A stretch of 64,000 nt of DNA from Methanothermobacter sp049720995 (GCF_049720995.1 NZ_JBNASF010000002.1:77138-141137), one strand, 5' to 3'; counted from the stretch's first letter, positions 41,933 through 52,286 are shown. Translations and numbers: made by a program. The notes: a model not told the origin generated them from the letters alone.

Positions 41933-42838
41933 ATGATAGAGGTGGACTCCGTCTCCAAAAGCTTTGGAAGAATCAGAGCCCTTGATAACCTCAGCTTCAG
42001 TGTGAGGGAAGGGGAACTAATGGGTATAATCGGCCATAACGGTGCCGGTAAGACAACCGCAATACGCATAATAGCAGGGATACTGCACCCTGACTCCGGC
42101 ACAGTCCATGTGGGGGGCTATGATGTTACCAGGGACCCCATAATGGTTAAATCAATGATAGGCTACCTTCCAGAAGAACCAAATCTCTATGAGCGTTTCA
42201 GGGCTGCTGATCTTCTTAGGTACTTCGGTGAGCTCTATGGTGTCCCCCGGGATGTTCTGGATGACAGGATAGATGAGCTCCTTGAACTTGTGGGTATGAG
42301 TGAACGTGCAGAGGACCCAATAAACACATTCTCCAAGGGCATGCGGCAGAGGATCGGGATAGCAAGGGCCCTAATACATGACCCCCCAATCATAATATTC
42401 GACGAGCCCACGATGGGTCTTGACCCGGCAACAGCATTCTCAATAAGAGAATTCATAAGGGAGCTGAAGGGGTCAAGGACCATGATACTCTGCACCCACT
42501 ACATGGAGGAGGCAGATTACCTCTGTGACAGGGTAGCCATAATAAACAGGGGGCGCATACTAGACACTGGAACCCCGGATGAACTCAAATCCAGGGCCCG
42601 TGGGGACCTTATACTTGAAGTTAAGGTATCGGAGCCCTCATTGGTCAACAGGGGGTCTCTTATGAACATAAGTGGCGTTAAATCCGTTGAAATAGATGGT
42701 AAAATCATCAGGTTATCCCTTGGTAGCCGTGAATCCATAAAAGATGTTATAGAGAATATCCCTGGGACGGTCTTCAGTGTGAACACCCGGGAGGCCACAC
42801 TGAACGACGTATTCATACAGAGCCTGAAGGGGTCCTAG
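41933..42838 (+). CDS. ABC transporter ATP-binding protein (ABC-2 type exporter)
   Basis: A 301-residue ATPase with Walker A GHNGAGKTTA (near residue 38), the signature FSKGMRQRIGIARAL, Walker B IIIFDEPTMGLDP and the switch histidine TH in LCTHYMEEADY. The C-terminal extension of about 80 residues is typical of DrrA/CcmA-like exporters. GGAGGT 4-5 nt before ATG 41933 decides the start over an upstream TTG. It is the first gene of a three-gene operon with two permeases (overlap or 0-bp spacing). The substrate is unknown. Confidence 0.94.
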   Translation: MIEVDSVSKSFGRIRALDNLSFSVREGELMGIIGHNGAGKTTAIRIIAGILHPDSGTVHVGGYDVTRDPIMVKSMIGYLPEEPNLYERFRAADLLRYFGELYGVPRDVLDDRIDELLELVGMSERAEDPINTFSKGMRQRIGIARALIHDPPIIIFDEPTMGLDPATAFSIREFIRELKGSRTMILCTHYMEEADYLCDRVAIINRGRILDTGTPDELKSRARGDLILEVKVSEPSLVNRGSLMNISGVKSVEIDGKIIRLSLGSRESIKDVIENIPGTVFSVNTREATLNDVFIQSLKGS

Positions 42839-43921
42839 ATGAATCTCCTTACAGTGACAAGATGGGAACTCAGGGGCACATTCAGGAGCCGTAAATTCCT
42901 CTTCATATTCATATTCCAGATACTGGTACTTTCACTCACCATATTCATGTTCAGCGGCTTCATTGAGATGATCGGTGAGGAAAACACATTCACACCATCC
43001 CTCAGGGGTTTTGCAGAGCTCAGTGTCACCGACCCCTCAGGTATCATTTCCGGGCAGCTAAACCCTGACATCCTCTATATACATGGGGGTGCGCCCTCCA
43101 GGCTACTGGTCGATAACTTCACAGGGATACCCCTGAATGCAACGCTCTACCTCGACTATTCAGATCCAAGAAGGACGGTTGTGAGGGACGAGGTGGAAGC
43201 CGCGGTTGAAAGGGCCTCCACCGTGATAACCAGGGAAATCATTGAAATCCCGGCGCCAAGACCTGAGGTCCGTGAGGAGACACGGGGTGAGGCACTTCCA
43301 CTCCAGCTTGTGAGGAGGGTCATGGTTTCAATTCTCCTCTTTCTCCCGGTTTTCCTGTTCGGGAACCTCGTGGTGGACAGTATCGTGGGTGAAAAGGAGA
43401 GGAAAACAGGTGAAGCCCTTATTGCAATGCCCATAAGGCGGTCTGAGATCATCATCGGAAAGTGCCTCTCTGTTACTGCAACGGTGGCGCTGCAGGTTGG
43501 TGTGTGGATGATCCTGATAATGGCGGCTGGTTTCCAGATAAGCAACCCTGCCGGTGCCTATTTCACCGTTGTGCTTTCATCAACACCCATAATAGGGCTC
43601 ACGGCACTCATATCTGTTTATGCAAAGAACTACCGTGAGGCCGGGATAGGTATAACCTTTGCCTACATAATCGCAGCAGCATATCTGATTGTGCCGGCCC
43701 TCGCCTACATGGCGGGTTCCTCAGGTTCCCTCTCACCGATGACCCTCACCATAAAGATGATATCAGGAGTTAACCTGAATGGGGCGGACATCATACCGCC
43801 CCTCGCCTCGGTTCTGTTACTTAACATCATCTTCTATGGCCTTGCAGTCAGATTATTCAGCAGGGATGATGTGGTTTTCGGTCCAAGGCCGGGTATCCTA
43901 AGATTGATGGTGAAACCATGA
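42839..43921 (+). CDS. ABC-2 type permease, subunit 1
   Basis: A 360-residue membrane protein with one N-terminal helix (FLFIFIFQILVLSLTIFMF), an extracytoplasmic domain of about 130 residues, and five to six C-terminal helices, as in NatB/YhaP-type ABC-2 permeases. The cytoplasmic motif VDSIVGEKERKTGEALIAMP after helix two is conserved with the next gene. It starts directly after the ATPase stop and overlaps the next gene by 4 bp (ATGA). Confidence 0.9.
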   Translation: MNLLTVTRWELRGTFRSRKFLFIFIFQILVLSLTIFMFSGFIEMIGEENTFTPSLRGFAELSVTDPSGIISGQLNPDILYIHGGAPSRLLVDNFTGIPLNATLYLDYSDPRRTVVRDEVEAAVERASTVITREIIEIPAPRPEVREETRGEALPLQLVRRVMVSILLFLPVFLFGNLVVDSIVGEKERKTGEALIAMPIRRSEIIIGKCLSVTATVALQVGVWMILIMAAGFQISNPAGAYFTVVLSSTPIIGLTALISVYAKNYREAGIGITFAYIIAAAYLIVPALAYMAGSSGSLSPMTLTIKMISGVNLNGADIIPPLASVLLLNIIFYGLAVRLFSRDDVVFGPRPGILRLMVKP

Positions 43922-45042
43922 AACTGAAGGCCCTTACATTTAAGGAGGCACGGGACATATTCTCAAACAGAATCTACATGCTTCTTGTCCTTGTGCAGGT
44001 CATAATAATACTGGGTGCCTATGGACTTGCGGTTGTAAGTTCTGTTGCAGCGGATCCAGAGCTCATTGGGGAGTGGGGTGGTTCCAGGTTCCTCAAGGTG
44101 GGTGTTGTGGGAGACGAAGGTCTGCTTATTGAGGGCCTTGAAAGGGAGGGTCTTGGTGTTACGAAATTTCAGGATCTCGCTGATGCCAGGAAAAGCCTGG
44201 GGTCAGGGGTGGTTGCCATCGTCTACACCAGCGGTGGGGATGTCCGCATCGAAGCAGACACCGGCAGCGCATTCTACACCATCATGAGCGAAAGGCTTCA
44301 GCGCGCTGCCTCGTGGTACGCGGAGCAGAAACAGTTCAGGGACTCGGGGATTCCCGCATCCACAGTTAAAGCCCTTGAGAATCCTGTTAAACTGAAAATT
44401 GTTCCCATTAACAGGGAAAGATATGCTCCCCTTGCAGTTGACAGCTCCTACTTTGTGGAGATAATGTACGGCTTCATAATACCCTTCGTGGTTTTCCTCC
44501 CATTCTTCCTTGGTAGTAATATTGTAACCGATAGCATCGTTGGTGAGAAGGAAAGGAAAACCTTCGAGGTACTCCTTATGGTCCCTCTATCCGAGACCGG
44601 CATCATTCTTGGTAAGATAACCCCTGCACTCATTTTTTCATTCATTCAGAGCCTCCTGTGGCTTGGAATGATGATGCTCCTGGGGGTGCCGGTTTACAAC
44701 CTTCCACTGCTTTCCATCATAATGTTCCTCACGGGTCTGGGATTCACAGGAACCGGCCTCTTCATATCAATCCTCGCAGACAGCACAAAGGAGGCCAACT
44801 CTGCCATCACGGTGGTGCTCTTCTTCGCAACATTTCTGCTGTTCGTGCCCCTCTTCATGGATATGGGCATCCTCAACCCGGTAATACGCTTCATACCCAG
44901 CATCATAATGGTCAAATTATCATCAAGCCCATATCTCAGCCCGGGTCTCATCTATGAAATGTTACCGGCGGCTTTTTTATCTGTAATCCTCTTTGTGGCT
45001 TCAGTTGTCTCATTCAGGAGGGAGGGAGTGATAAGACTCTGA
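43918..45042 (+). CDS. ABC-2 type permease, subunit 2
   Basis: A 374-residue paralogue of the preceding permease with the same layout: N-terminal helix, extracytoplasmic domain, TDSIVGEKERKTFEVLLMVP and five to six C-terminal helices. The pair probably forms the heterodimeric membrane channel driven by the ATPase gene. The nature of the exported compound (sodium, drug, lipid or peptide) cannot be read from the sequence. The last codons are repeated 49 bp downstream. Confidence 0.9.
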   Translation: MKLKALTFKEARDIFSNRIYMLLVLVQVIIILGAYGLAVVSSVAADPELIGEWGGSRFLKVGVVGDEGLLIEGLEREGLGVTKFQDLADARKSLGSGVVAIVYTSGGDVRIEADTGSAFYTIMSERLQRAASWYAEQKQFRDSGIPASTVKALENPVKLKIVPINRERYAPLAVDSSYFVEIMYGFIIPFVVFLPFFLGSNIVTDSIVGEKERKTFEVLLMVPLSETGIILGKITPALIFSFIQSLLWLGMMMLLGVPVYNLPLLSIIMFLTGLGFTGTGLFISILADSTKEANSAITVVLFFATFLLFVPLFMDMGILNPVIRFIPSIIMVKLSSSPYLSPGLIYEMLPAAFLSVILFVASVVSFRREGVIRL

Positions 45043-45092
45043 AACCCGCAAAAACCATTTTTCTGTTTTTCTCATCATTATAAGACTCTGAA
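45031..45092 (+). repeat. 13-bp direct repeat including the permease stop codon
   Basis: ATAAGACTCTGAA occurs at 45031-45043 and 45080-45092. The first copy includes the TGA of the permease gene, and the second lies in the convergent intergenic gap. T-rich runs between the copies (ATTTTTCTGTTTTTCTC, 45057-45073) could act as a terminator. Confidence 0.8.
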
Positions 45093-45109
45093 GGCCTCAA
45101 AAAATCTGT

Positions 45110-45679
45110 TCAGTGGACTAGAAGCAGCATCACAGCCCCGGCGCCAATGGGAATGGTTATGTTATCCTCAACCGGCGTGTAGGCCTCCACCAGCATGCCC
45201 GCAAAAGCCCCTGTGAGCGCGGTTAGGGGGTCAAGGAAAAGCAGGGCGCCCAGGAATCCCGCGAAAAGGAATGCCGCTGAACCCTCCATACTCTTATCCT
45301 GATTAAATGGGAGGGGGTGTGAACCATACTTCCTGCCGATGATTGTGGAGAGTGAGTCACCCAGGGTGAGTATTATAACCGAGGCACTGGCCACTGAAAT
45401 GTTAAAACCAAAGAGGGCGTACGTGAGGGCCATTCCCAGAAAGTAGTAGATGAAGCCCCTCTCGGTATCATCCCTCCGGCAGCTCCTCAGAACATTGGAG
45501 AAAAAGGGGAGGGTGAACCTCCGGTCAAGCTGAAATATCACCTCACCCATGAGTGCTGCTGTGAGGGAGATGACCACCATGGGGAGGGGGCCAAGGTAGC
45601 CTGCGAGGATCACGAAAACGATGCCTGCCGCATGTATGAGCTGCCTGAATAACTCCCTCCTGTAACTCAAAAAAAACAC
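45110..45679 (-). CDS. Dolichol/phytol kinase-like membrane protein
   Basis: A 189-residue polytopic protein of the SEC59/DGK-like CTP-dependent polyprenol kinase and phosphatidate cytidylyltransferase-like group. The diagnostic segment is LGDSLSTIIGRKYG followed by KSMEGSAAFLFAGF near residues 105-135. Six or seven helices are predicted. In archaea a likely task is phosphorylation of dolichol or recycling of geranylgeraniol in lipid or glycosylation metabolism. The GTG start abuts the purL stop, so it belongs to the metK-ileS-purL operon. Confidence 0.85.
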   Translation of the reverse strand: MFFLSYRRELFRQLIHAAGIVFVILAGYLGPLPMVVISLTAALMGEVIFQLDRRFTLPFFSNVLRSCRRDDTERGFIYYFLGMALTYALFGFNISVASASVIILTLGDSLSTIIGRKYGSHPLPFNQDKSMEGSAAFLFAGFLGALLFLDPLTALTGAFAGMLVEAYTPVEDNITIPIGAGAVMLLLVH

Positions 45680-47824
45680 CTATGTGGACATGTATGCCTC
45701 AATAACCCCATGGTAAGCATCATGAAGTTCAGAGACATCCAGTGCTACATCATCAAATTTCAGGGCCCCGCCTCCAGTGGTTCCTATAACAGCACAAGGC
45801 ACTTCGGTTTCCCGGATTATCTCCTCCACGGATCCGGTCACGGTTATGATGTACCTCCCATTTGATTCAGAGAAGAGGGCCTCATGGATGTTACTGAAGC
45901 TTCCCGGGATCCTGGCTGTCTCTATGGTTGCCCCGATACCTGACTTTATGGACATCTCAGCAGCTGCAACCCCTATACCCCCTGCTGAACAGTCATGGAC
46001 CGCTGTTACCTGATCCCCGAATCTCTCAATTATCTTCCTGACTGAGTTTGCAGCTTCAAATTCCGCCTTAAGATCCGTCTCCGGTGGCTTACCATCAACA
46101 ATACCATGAACCGTCCTGAGGTACTCTGAGGCGCCCAGTTCAGGTTTTGTCACCCCGATAACGATTATACTCTCGCCCTCAGCCTTGAAGTCCATTGTTT
46201 TTATGCTATCAAGTGGAAGCCTCCCTGCCACTCCAACCACAGGGGAGGGGTTCACTGTGACACCCTCTGTTTCATTGTAGAAGCTCACGTTACCGCTTAT
46301 TACGGGTGTGCCGAAGGTCTCTGCCATGTCAGCCATCCCCCTCACACATTCCCTGAACTGCCAGAAAACCTCTGGCTTCTCTGGGTTGCCGAAGTTGAGG
46401 CAGTCGACTATGCAGAGTGGCCATGCACCCATTGAAACAACGTTCCTTATTGCCTCACCCACAGAGGCTGCGCCACCACCATACGGGTCCAGCTTTGTGT
46501 GGATGCTGTTGCAGTCAACGGTGAGTGCAACTCCAGTCTCATCGTCGACCCTGAGGACCGCCGCATCATCACCGGGCTTCACAACGGTCCTTATCTGAAC
46601 CTCATGGTCGTACTGGCGATAAACCCACCTCTTGCTTGCAATGTTCGGTGATGACAGGAGCTCAAGGAGCGCCTCCTTGAGAGGTGGGTGCTGAACCTCA
46701 ACCTGCCCCCCGGGTAGATCTGGTTTTCTTGCCTCCCTTTCAATCACAGGGGGATCCGCAAGGAGCTTTGCTGGAAGGTCCGCTATAACATTCCCTTCAC
46801 TTTCAACAATCATCCTTCCGGTATCTGTAACCTCACCTATGACCGCGGCCGGGAGCTCATATTTCCTGCAGATCTCCATTGCCTCATCAACCTTTTCAGG
46901 GCTGAGAACGAAGATCATCCGCTCCTGTGACTCTGAGAGCATTATCTCATAGGGTGTCATTCCCTCCTCCCTCAGGGGTACAGCCTCCAGGTTTACCCTT
47001 GCACCGTTATCACATTTGGCCACAAGTTCAGAGATGCAGCAAGTTAAACCCCCGCCCCCGAGGTCCTTCACACCTGAAACCTCTATTTTCTCCATTATCT
47101 CAAAGCTTGCCTCCATCACCATCTTCTTGGTGAAGGGGTCCCCAACCTGAACCGCTGGCCGGTCCTCCAGTTCAGATGAACTTGTGAGTTCCTCAGAGGC
47201 GAAGGTTACACCATGGATCCCATCCCTGCCTGTTCTGCCCCCCATGAGGAGGAAGACGTCACCTGGCCGCGGAGCTATCCCCCTTTTTATCTCATCCTTG
47301 CGCACAAGACCCGCACACATAACATTCACCAGGGGGTTCAGCTGGAAGTTATCATCAAATTCAACCTCTCCTGCCACGGTTGGAACCCCAACACGGTTCC
47401 CGTAGTCTGATATACCCTTAACCACGTGTTCAAAGAGGTACCTTGATTTCTGGTCCTCAAGGTATCCGAATCGCAGAGAGTCAAGGAGAGCTACGGGCAT
47501 GGCGCCCATTGAGATTATATCCCTCAGAATACCACCTATACCGGTACCTGCCCCCCCATATGGTTCTATCGCAGAGGGATGGTTGTGGCTTTCAATTCCA
47601 ATGGCCAGTGCCAGTTCATCTGTGATCCCCACGACACCAGCGTCGTCACCCGGGCCTATGATTACCCCCTCACCACCGGTCGGGAAGAGGCCAAGGACCG
47701 GGCGGCTGCTCTTGTATGAGCAGTGCTCAGAGAACATCACATCCAGCATCCCGTATTCAAGGGGATTTGGATCTCTCCCAAGTTCTTTCCTTATGAATTC
47801 AATCTCTGAATCTGTTAAAACCAT
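45680..47824 (-). CDS. purL: Phosphoribosylformylglycinamidine synthase subunit PurL
   Basis: The small-type PurL (714 residues) that works with PurQ and PurS to convert FGAR to FGAM in purine synthesis. The N-terminal FSEHCSYKSSRPVLG, the ATP site GPGDDAGVV, GGTGIGGILRDI and the second half motif HDCSAGGIGVAAAEM are family marks. ATG 47824 has AAGGTG at 5 nt; a GTG two codons upstream overlaps the ileS stop. Tight linkage to ileS indicates co-transcription. Confidence 0.95.
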   Translation of the reverse strand: MVLTDSEIEFIRKELGRDPNPLEYGMLDVMFSEHCSYKSSRPVLGLFPTGGEGVIIGPGDDAGVVGITDELALAIGIESHNHPSAIEPYGGAGTGIGGILRDIISMGAMPVALLDSLRFGYLEDQKSRYLFEHVVKGISDYGNRVGVPTVAGEVEFDDNFQLNPLVNVMCAGLVRKDEIKRGIAPRPGDVFLLMGGRTGRDGIHGVTFASEELTSSSELEDRPAVQVGDPFTKKMVMEASFEIMEKIEVSGVKDLGGGGLTCCISELVAKCDNGARVNLEAVPLREEGMTPYEIMLSESQERMIFVLSPEKVDEAMEICRKYELPAAVIGEVTDTGRMIVESEGNVIADLPAKLLADPPVIEREARKPDLPGGQVEVQHPPLKEALLELLSSPNIASKRWVYRQYDHEVQIRTVVKPGDDAAVLRVDDETGVALTVDCNSIHTKLDPYGGGAASVGEAIRNVVSMGAWPLCIVDCLNFGNPEKPEVFWQFRECVRGMADMAETFGTPVISGNVSFYNETEGVTVNPSPVVGVAGRLPLDSIKTMDFKAEGESIIVIGVTKPELGASEYLRTVHGIVDGKPPETDLKAEFEAANSVRKIIERFGDQVTAVHDCSAGGIGVAAAEMSIKSGIGATIETARIPGSFSNIHEALFSESNGRYIITVTGSVEEIIRETEVPCAVIGTTGGGALKFDDVALDVSELHDAYHGVIEAYMST

Positions 47825-47826
47825 TT

Positions 47827-50800
47827 TCACACCTTATCTGAAGGTTTTATGGATATTATAATGTTTTCATCTGATATCTTCCATTCCTTGGTGTACTGGA
47901 GTTCAGTGTAATCAAAGGAGAGATGGCTGGCCCTGACTTCATTCTCCACAAATTCCCTCTGGGGCCCGGTCAGTTCCCTGAACTCAGGGCTGCATTTCAC
48001 TGAAACCTCTATTCTGGCCTCAACATCCAGGTCAAGGTCCTTTCTCATATCCTGGATCCTCCTTACAAGTTCGCGGGCCATTGCCTCGCTCATTATTTCA
48101 GGTGTGAGTTCCGTGTCAACGAAGACACTTCCACCCTCAAACTGTGCATTCACGATGTTTTCAGGGAGTTCTGTCTCAAATATTATGTCCTCAGGTTCCA
48201 GGGCGATTATTCTACCGTCCAGTTCAACCCTGAAGCTGCCCTCTGACTCAATTGCAGCTTTAACCTCAGAGCCATCCGCCTCCTCAAGTTTTCTCATGAC
48301 ATGTGGCATGTCCTGCCTGAGCTTTGGACCCAGGGTTGCTGGATTTGGTTTGGGGATTATCTTCATATCAGGGAACTCTGTTGAAGTCCTGATGGACTTG
48401 GCGTTGGCCTGTTCAGCTATGACAGCCTTAAGGGACTCTGCCGCCTCAAGAACCCTATTCTCCTCTGATACCACAACTATCTCCCTTACAGGCCATCTCA
48501 GCTTGTACCTTGCGGTGTCCCTTGCCCTTGCACATGCCTCTATTATCTCACGGACGATGTCCATCTCTGCCTCGAGTTTTTCGTCCACCGCATCCCCACT
48601 CACCATCCAGTCCAGCATGTGTATGCTCTCAGGTGAGTCGGGTTCAGCCCCCCTCACAAGGTTCTGGTATATGTCCTCACATACATGGGGTGCTATGGGT
48701 GAGAGTGTCACTATCAGTGTCTTGAGTGCTGTGTAGAGGCTCTGATAGGCTGCCAGCTTGTCTGGATCGTCCCTCTCTATCCATGTGCGGCTCCTTATGA
48801 GCCTTATGTACCAGCGGCTGAGGTCCTCCACTATGAAATCGTGAATTTCACGGGTTGCCCTGTGGAAGTGGAGGTTATCCAGGGCCTCTGTCACCCTCAG
48901 GGCCACAGAGTTAACCCTTGAGATTATCCATCGATCCTCCTCCCTGAAGTGAAGGTCCTCCACTTCATGGTCCCCTGGCTGGAACCTGTCAAGGGACATG
49001 TAGGTTGTTGCGAAGACGTAGACATTCCAGAGTATGTTGAACATCTTGTTAACATTCCTGAGTTCATCCCATACGAATTTAAGGTCCTCCCATGGCTTGT
49101 TGGCCCATAGAAGGTAGAACCTCAGGACATCAGCACCGTACTTCTCTATGACATCCTCAGGTTCAACCACATTCCCCAGGGACTTGCTCATCTTCCTGCC
49201 CTCTTCATCAAGGGTGAATCCGTGCATGAGGACCCGCCGGTAGGGTGTCTCATCAAGTGCTATTACACCGCAGCCAAGCTGTGAGTAGAACCAGCCCCTT
49301 GTCTGGTCATGTCCCTCTGTTATGAAGTCGTAGGGGAACCATTTACTGAAGAGTTCCTTCTCTGAGGGGTAGTGGAGGGCTGCCCACCCTGCAACACCCG
49401 AGTCTATCCATACGTCCAGGACATCGGGTGTCCTCTTCATCTTTCCCCCGCATCTATTGCACTCAAGTATTATCCTGTCCACGTGGGGCCTGTGGATGAA
49501 GTCACCCTCCAGCTGACCCTCAACCGCCAGCTCCCTGAGCTCCTCTATTGATCCAACAACATGTATACTGTCACATTCCTCACAGACCCATATGGGGATG
49601 GGTATTCCCCAGTAACGCTGCCTTGAGATGGTCCAGTCCCTTGCATTCTCTATCCAGTTCCTGAACCTGCTCTCCCCTGCCCATGAGGGGATCCACTGTA
49701 CCCTGTCGAGTTCACTGAGCATTTTATCCTTTATTTCTGTTATCCTGAGGAACCACTGCTCTGTGGCAAGGTAGATTATGGGTGTTTTGCATCTCCAGCA
49801 GAACCCGTACCTGTGACTTATGGTTCCTGCCCTCAGGAGGAGGTTCTTTGATCTGAGGTCATCTATTATGTCAGAATCAGCGTCCTTAACAAAGAGTCCC
49901 CTGTATTTCCCTGCATCCTCAGTGAAGACTCCTGCCTCGTCCACAGGGCAGAAAACTGGGAGTCCATATTCTTTACCTATCTCAAAGTCCTCTGGACCGT
50001 GACCTGGGGCTGTGTGAACACACCCTGTACCCTCTGTGAGTGTCACATGGTCCCCCAGGATGACCCTGTGCTCCATGTCCCTGTGGCATGGCACCTCCTC
50101 ATCCAGGGGGTGCCTGTAGGTGAGGCCCTCAAGTTCAGATCCCCTGACGGTCTTTATTATCTCCGCTTCCTCCCCCAGAACCTTCTCAACGAGTGCCTCT
50201 GCCATTATGTAGGTTTCCCCATCAAGGCGGGCGTGGGCATAGTCAAAGTCAGGGTGGACCGAAACGGCCATGTTTGCAGGCAGGGTCCAGGGCGTTGTTG
50301 TCCATACTAGTATGTATGTGTCCCCTGAGACAGGGAACTTCACATAGATGGATGGGTCCTCCTTCTCATGGTAGTCTATCTCAGCAAGTGCCAGTGCCGT
50401 TTCACAGCGCGGACACCACGTTATCACCCTTAGATCCCTTAAAAGGAGGTTCTTTTCATGGGCCCTCTTCAGGGTCCACCAGCATGATTCCATGTAGGCA
50501 GGGTCAAAGGTCACGTAGGGGTCATCCCAGTCCATCCAGACCCCCAGGCGCTGGAACTGGGATGTCATCACAGCCTTGTTCTCAACAGCGAATTCCCTGC
50601 ACTTCCTGACAAATTCCTCTATCCCGATCTTATCCTCGATGTCCTTCTTGCTCCTGACACCCAGGATCCCCTCAACCTTGTGTTCTATTGGGAGGCCATG
50701 GGTGTCCCATCCAGGCTGCCTTCTGACATTGAAACCCCTCATTGATTTGAAGCGGAGGTAGGAGTCCTTCATTATCTTGTTCCATGCTGTTCCAAGGTGA

Positions 50801-50964
50801 ATCCTTCCGCTGCAGTAGGGTGGACCGTCCAGGAACGAGTACCTTGGACCATTCTCCCTCAGTTCCTTGACGCGTTCATAGATATCCCTTTCTTCCCAGA
50901 AACTCTGAACCTTTTCCTCTATCACATGGGGTCTGTAGGATTTTTCGGCTTCCTGGATTGGCAT
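47827..50964 (-). CDS. ileS: Isoleucyl-tRNA synthetase
   Basis: A class I tRNA synthetase of 1045 residues. The HIGH-equivalent is GPPYCSGRIHLGTAWNK near residue 45 and the KMSKS loop EGRKMSKSLGN near 600. The editing domain holds TTTPWTLPANMAVSV, and a zinc-binding CxxC set is seen in WVCEECDSI and CNRCGGKM. The C-terminal extension (about residues 900-1045) is the archaeal/eukaryotic type. It follows metK by 22 bp and overlaps the purL start region. Confidence 0.97.
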   Translation of the reverse strand: MPIQEAEKSYRPHVIEEKVQSFWEERDIYERVKELRENGPRYSFLDGPPYCSGRIHLGTAWNKIMKDSYLRFKSMRGFNVRRQPGWDTHGLPIEHKVEGILGVRSKKDIEDKIGIEEFVRKCREFAVENKAVMTSQFQRLGVWMDWDDPYVTFDPAYMESCWWTLKRAHEKNLLLRDLRVITWCPRCETALALAEIDYHEKEDPSIYVKFPVSGDTYILVWTTTPWTLPANMAVSVHPDFDYAHARLDGETYIMAEALVEKVLGEEAEIIKTVRGSELEGLTYRHPLDEEVPCHRDMEHRVILGDHVTLTEGTGCVHTAPGHGPEDFEIGKEYGLPVFCPVDEAGVFTEDAGKYRGLFVKDADSDIIDDLRSKNLLLRAGTISHRYGFCWRCKTPIIYLATEQWFLRITEIKDKMLSELDRVQWIPSWAGESRFRNWIENARDWTISRQRYWGIPIPIWVCEECDSIHVVGSIEELRELAVEGQLEGDFIHRPHVDRIILECNRCGGKMKRTPDVLDVWIDSGVAGWAALHYPSEKELFSKWFPYDFITEGHDQTRGWFYSQLGCGVIALDETPYRRVLMHGFTLDEEGRKMSKSLGNVVEPEDVIEKYGADVLRFYLLWANKPWEDLKFVWDELRNVNKMFNILWNVYVFATTYMSLDRFQPGDHEVEDLHFREEDRWIISRVNSVALRVTEALDNLHFHRATREIHDFIVEDLSRWYIRLIRSRTWIERDDPDKLAAYQSLYTALKTLIVTLSPIAPHVCEDIYQNLVRGAEPDSPESIHMLDWMVSGDAVDEKLEAEMDIVREIIEACARARDTARYKLRWPVREIVVVSEENRVLEAAESLKAVIAEQANAKSIRTSTEFPDMKIIPKPNPATLGPKLRQDMPHVMRKLEEADGSEVKAAIESEGSFRVELDGRIIALEPEDIIFETELPENIVNAQFEGGSVFVDTELTPEIMSEAMARELVRRIQDMRKDLDLDVEARIEVSVKCSPEFRELTGPQREFVENEVRASHLSFDYTELQYTKEWKISDENIIISIKPSDKV

Positions 50965-50986
50965 GTGTTTCTCCCTCAGATGGATA

Positions 50987-52192
50987 TTAGAATGTCCGGA
51001 GCTGGCCCCTGACCAGCATCTCGGTTATGCTTGGTATGTCCTCGAGCCATGCGTCCATTACCCCTGAAACCTTTCCTGTGATCTCATCCATGGTGTATCC
51101 ATCCTCAAGGATCACCTGTGCTGTGGCGGCCTTGGGGTGGTCAATTGGCTTTCCTATCTGGCTGAGTATCATTATATGGACCTGTTTAACCCCCTCGATG
51201 CTCTCAACTATGTCTGCAGCCATCTGGTTTGAGAGGAGGTTGTAAATTTTACCCACATGGTTTATGGGGTTCTTACCTGATGTTGCCTCCATGGACATTG
51301 GCCTGTTGGGTGTTATGAGGCCATTGGCCCTGTTACCCCTTCCCACAGATCCGTCATCACCCATCTCAGCGGAGGTCCCTGTAACTGTTATGTACACAGA
51401 TGGCTCATCGTCCTCGCAGCGGTCGGCGGTGTTGACAAAGACCTCGAGGTTTCTCTCTGTGATCCCTGAGGCCAGTTTGAATACCTCATCCTTCACCACA
51501 TTCTTTATTTCAAGGTATTCCTCGAGGTCTGATACGTATCTGTCCACCATTGCACAGGCAACGGTGAGCGTTATGTTGTCATTTTCCCTGAGACCCATGA
51601 CCTTTATGTCCTCACCCACTGCAGGGTATTTCTTCTTGAACTCAGGGGAGTTGAGGAGGCTCTCTGCCTCCATCACTATCCTCTCGGTCTCTGAGAATGG
51701 TGCGAATCCAACCCCGAATGATGTGTCATTTGATAGGGGTGCCCTTCCCTTCCTTGCAAAGACGTCCCTCAGGTCCCCTGAACCGTGCCCGATCTTGCAC
51801 TCCACAACGGTGCAGGTCTCAACATCAAGGTTTATTATGTTGTCCCTGAGGTACTCCTTGGCTGCTGATATGGCTATCCTGTCAAGCCCTATCTTCTCTC
51901 CATCAACCTCAGCGATGCCCCTTCCTGTGAGGAGTATCTCTATCGGCTTTATAACCTCACCGCCTCCGAACTGTGGTGCGGATTCCCCTGCTGTTATCTG
52001 TACCTCGTCGGTGTTGTGGTGCATTATGGCACCGAATCTGTCAAGGTAGGCGTTGCAGAGGGCCCTGCTCACTGATTCGGCGATCCCGTCACTTATACTG
52101 TCAGGGTGTCCTATGCCCTTCCTTTCAACTATCTCCACCTTCTGGTCCTCGATTGGTGTCTGGTTAAGGGGTTCAACGATAATATTTCTCAC
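50987..52192 (-). CDS. metK: S-adenosylmethionine synthetase (archaeal type)
   Basis: Makes SAM from methionine and ATP. This is the archaeal family, only distantly similar to bacterial MetK: ERKGIGHPDSISDGIAESVSRAL near residue 20, GHGSGDLRDVFAR and GRGNRANGLITPNRPMSMEATSGKNP are characteristic. The correct start is GTG 52192 behind AGGAGGT; a longer frame reaches into the divergent gene and is not real. The product is 401 residues. It heads an operon with ileS, purL and the polyprenol-kinase-like gene. Confidence 0.96.
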   Translation of the reverse strand: MRNIIVEPLNQTPIEDQKVEIVERKGIGHPDSISDGIAESVSRALCNAYLDRFGAIMHHNTDEVQITAGESAPQFGGGEVIKPIEILLTGRGIAEVDGEKIGLDRIAISAAKEYLRDNIINLDVETCTVVECKIGHGSGDLRDVFARKGRAPLSNDTSFGVGFAPFSETERIVMEAESLLNSPEFKKKYPAVGEDIKVMGLRENDNITLTVACAMVDRYVSDLEEYLEIKNVVKDEVFKLASGITERNLEVFVNTADRCEDDEPSVYITVTGTSAEMGDDGSVGRGNRANGLITPNRPMSMEATSGKNPINHVGKIYNLLSNQMAADIVESIEGVKQVHIMILSQIGKPIDHPKAATAQVILEDGYTMDEITGKVSGVMDAWLEDIPSITEMLVRGQLRTF

Positions 52193-52286
52193 ACTGATAA
52201 CCTCCTGATGAATATGCACAGTTAATGGTTTATGGTTTTGAGCTGATGATATAAATAAATATAACACGGTGTTTTCAGGAGAATCT

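Noticed and set aside
51264..52049. 261-codon plus-strand frame opposite metK
   Set aside because: A shadow of the high-GC wobble pattern of metK; the protein has no motif and metK is secure on the other strand.
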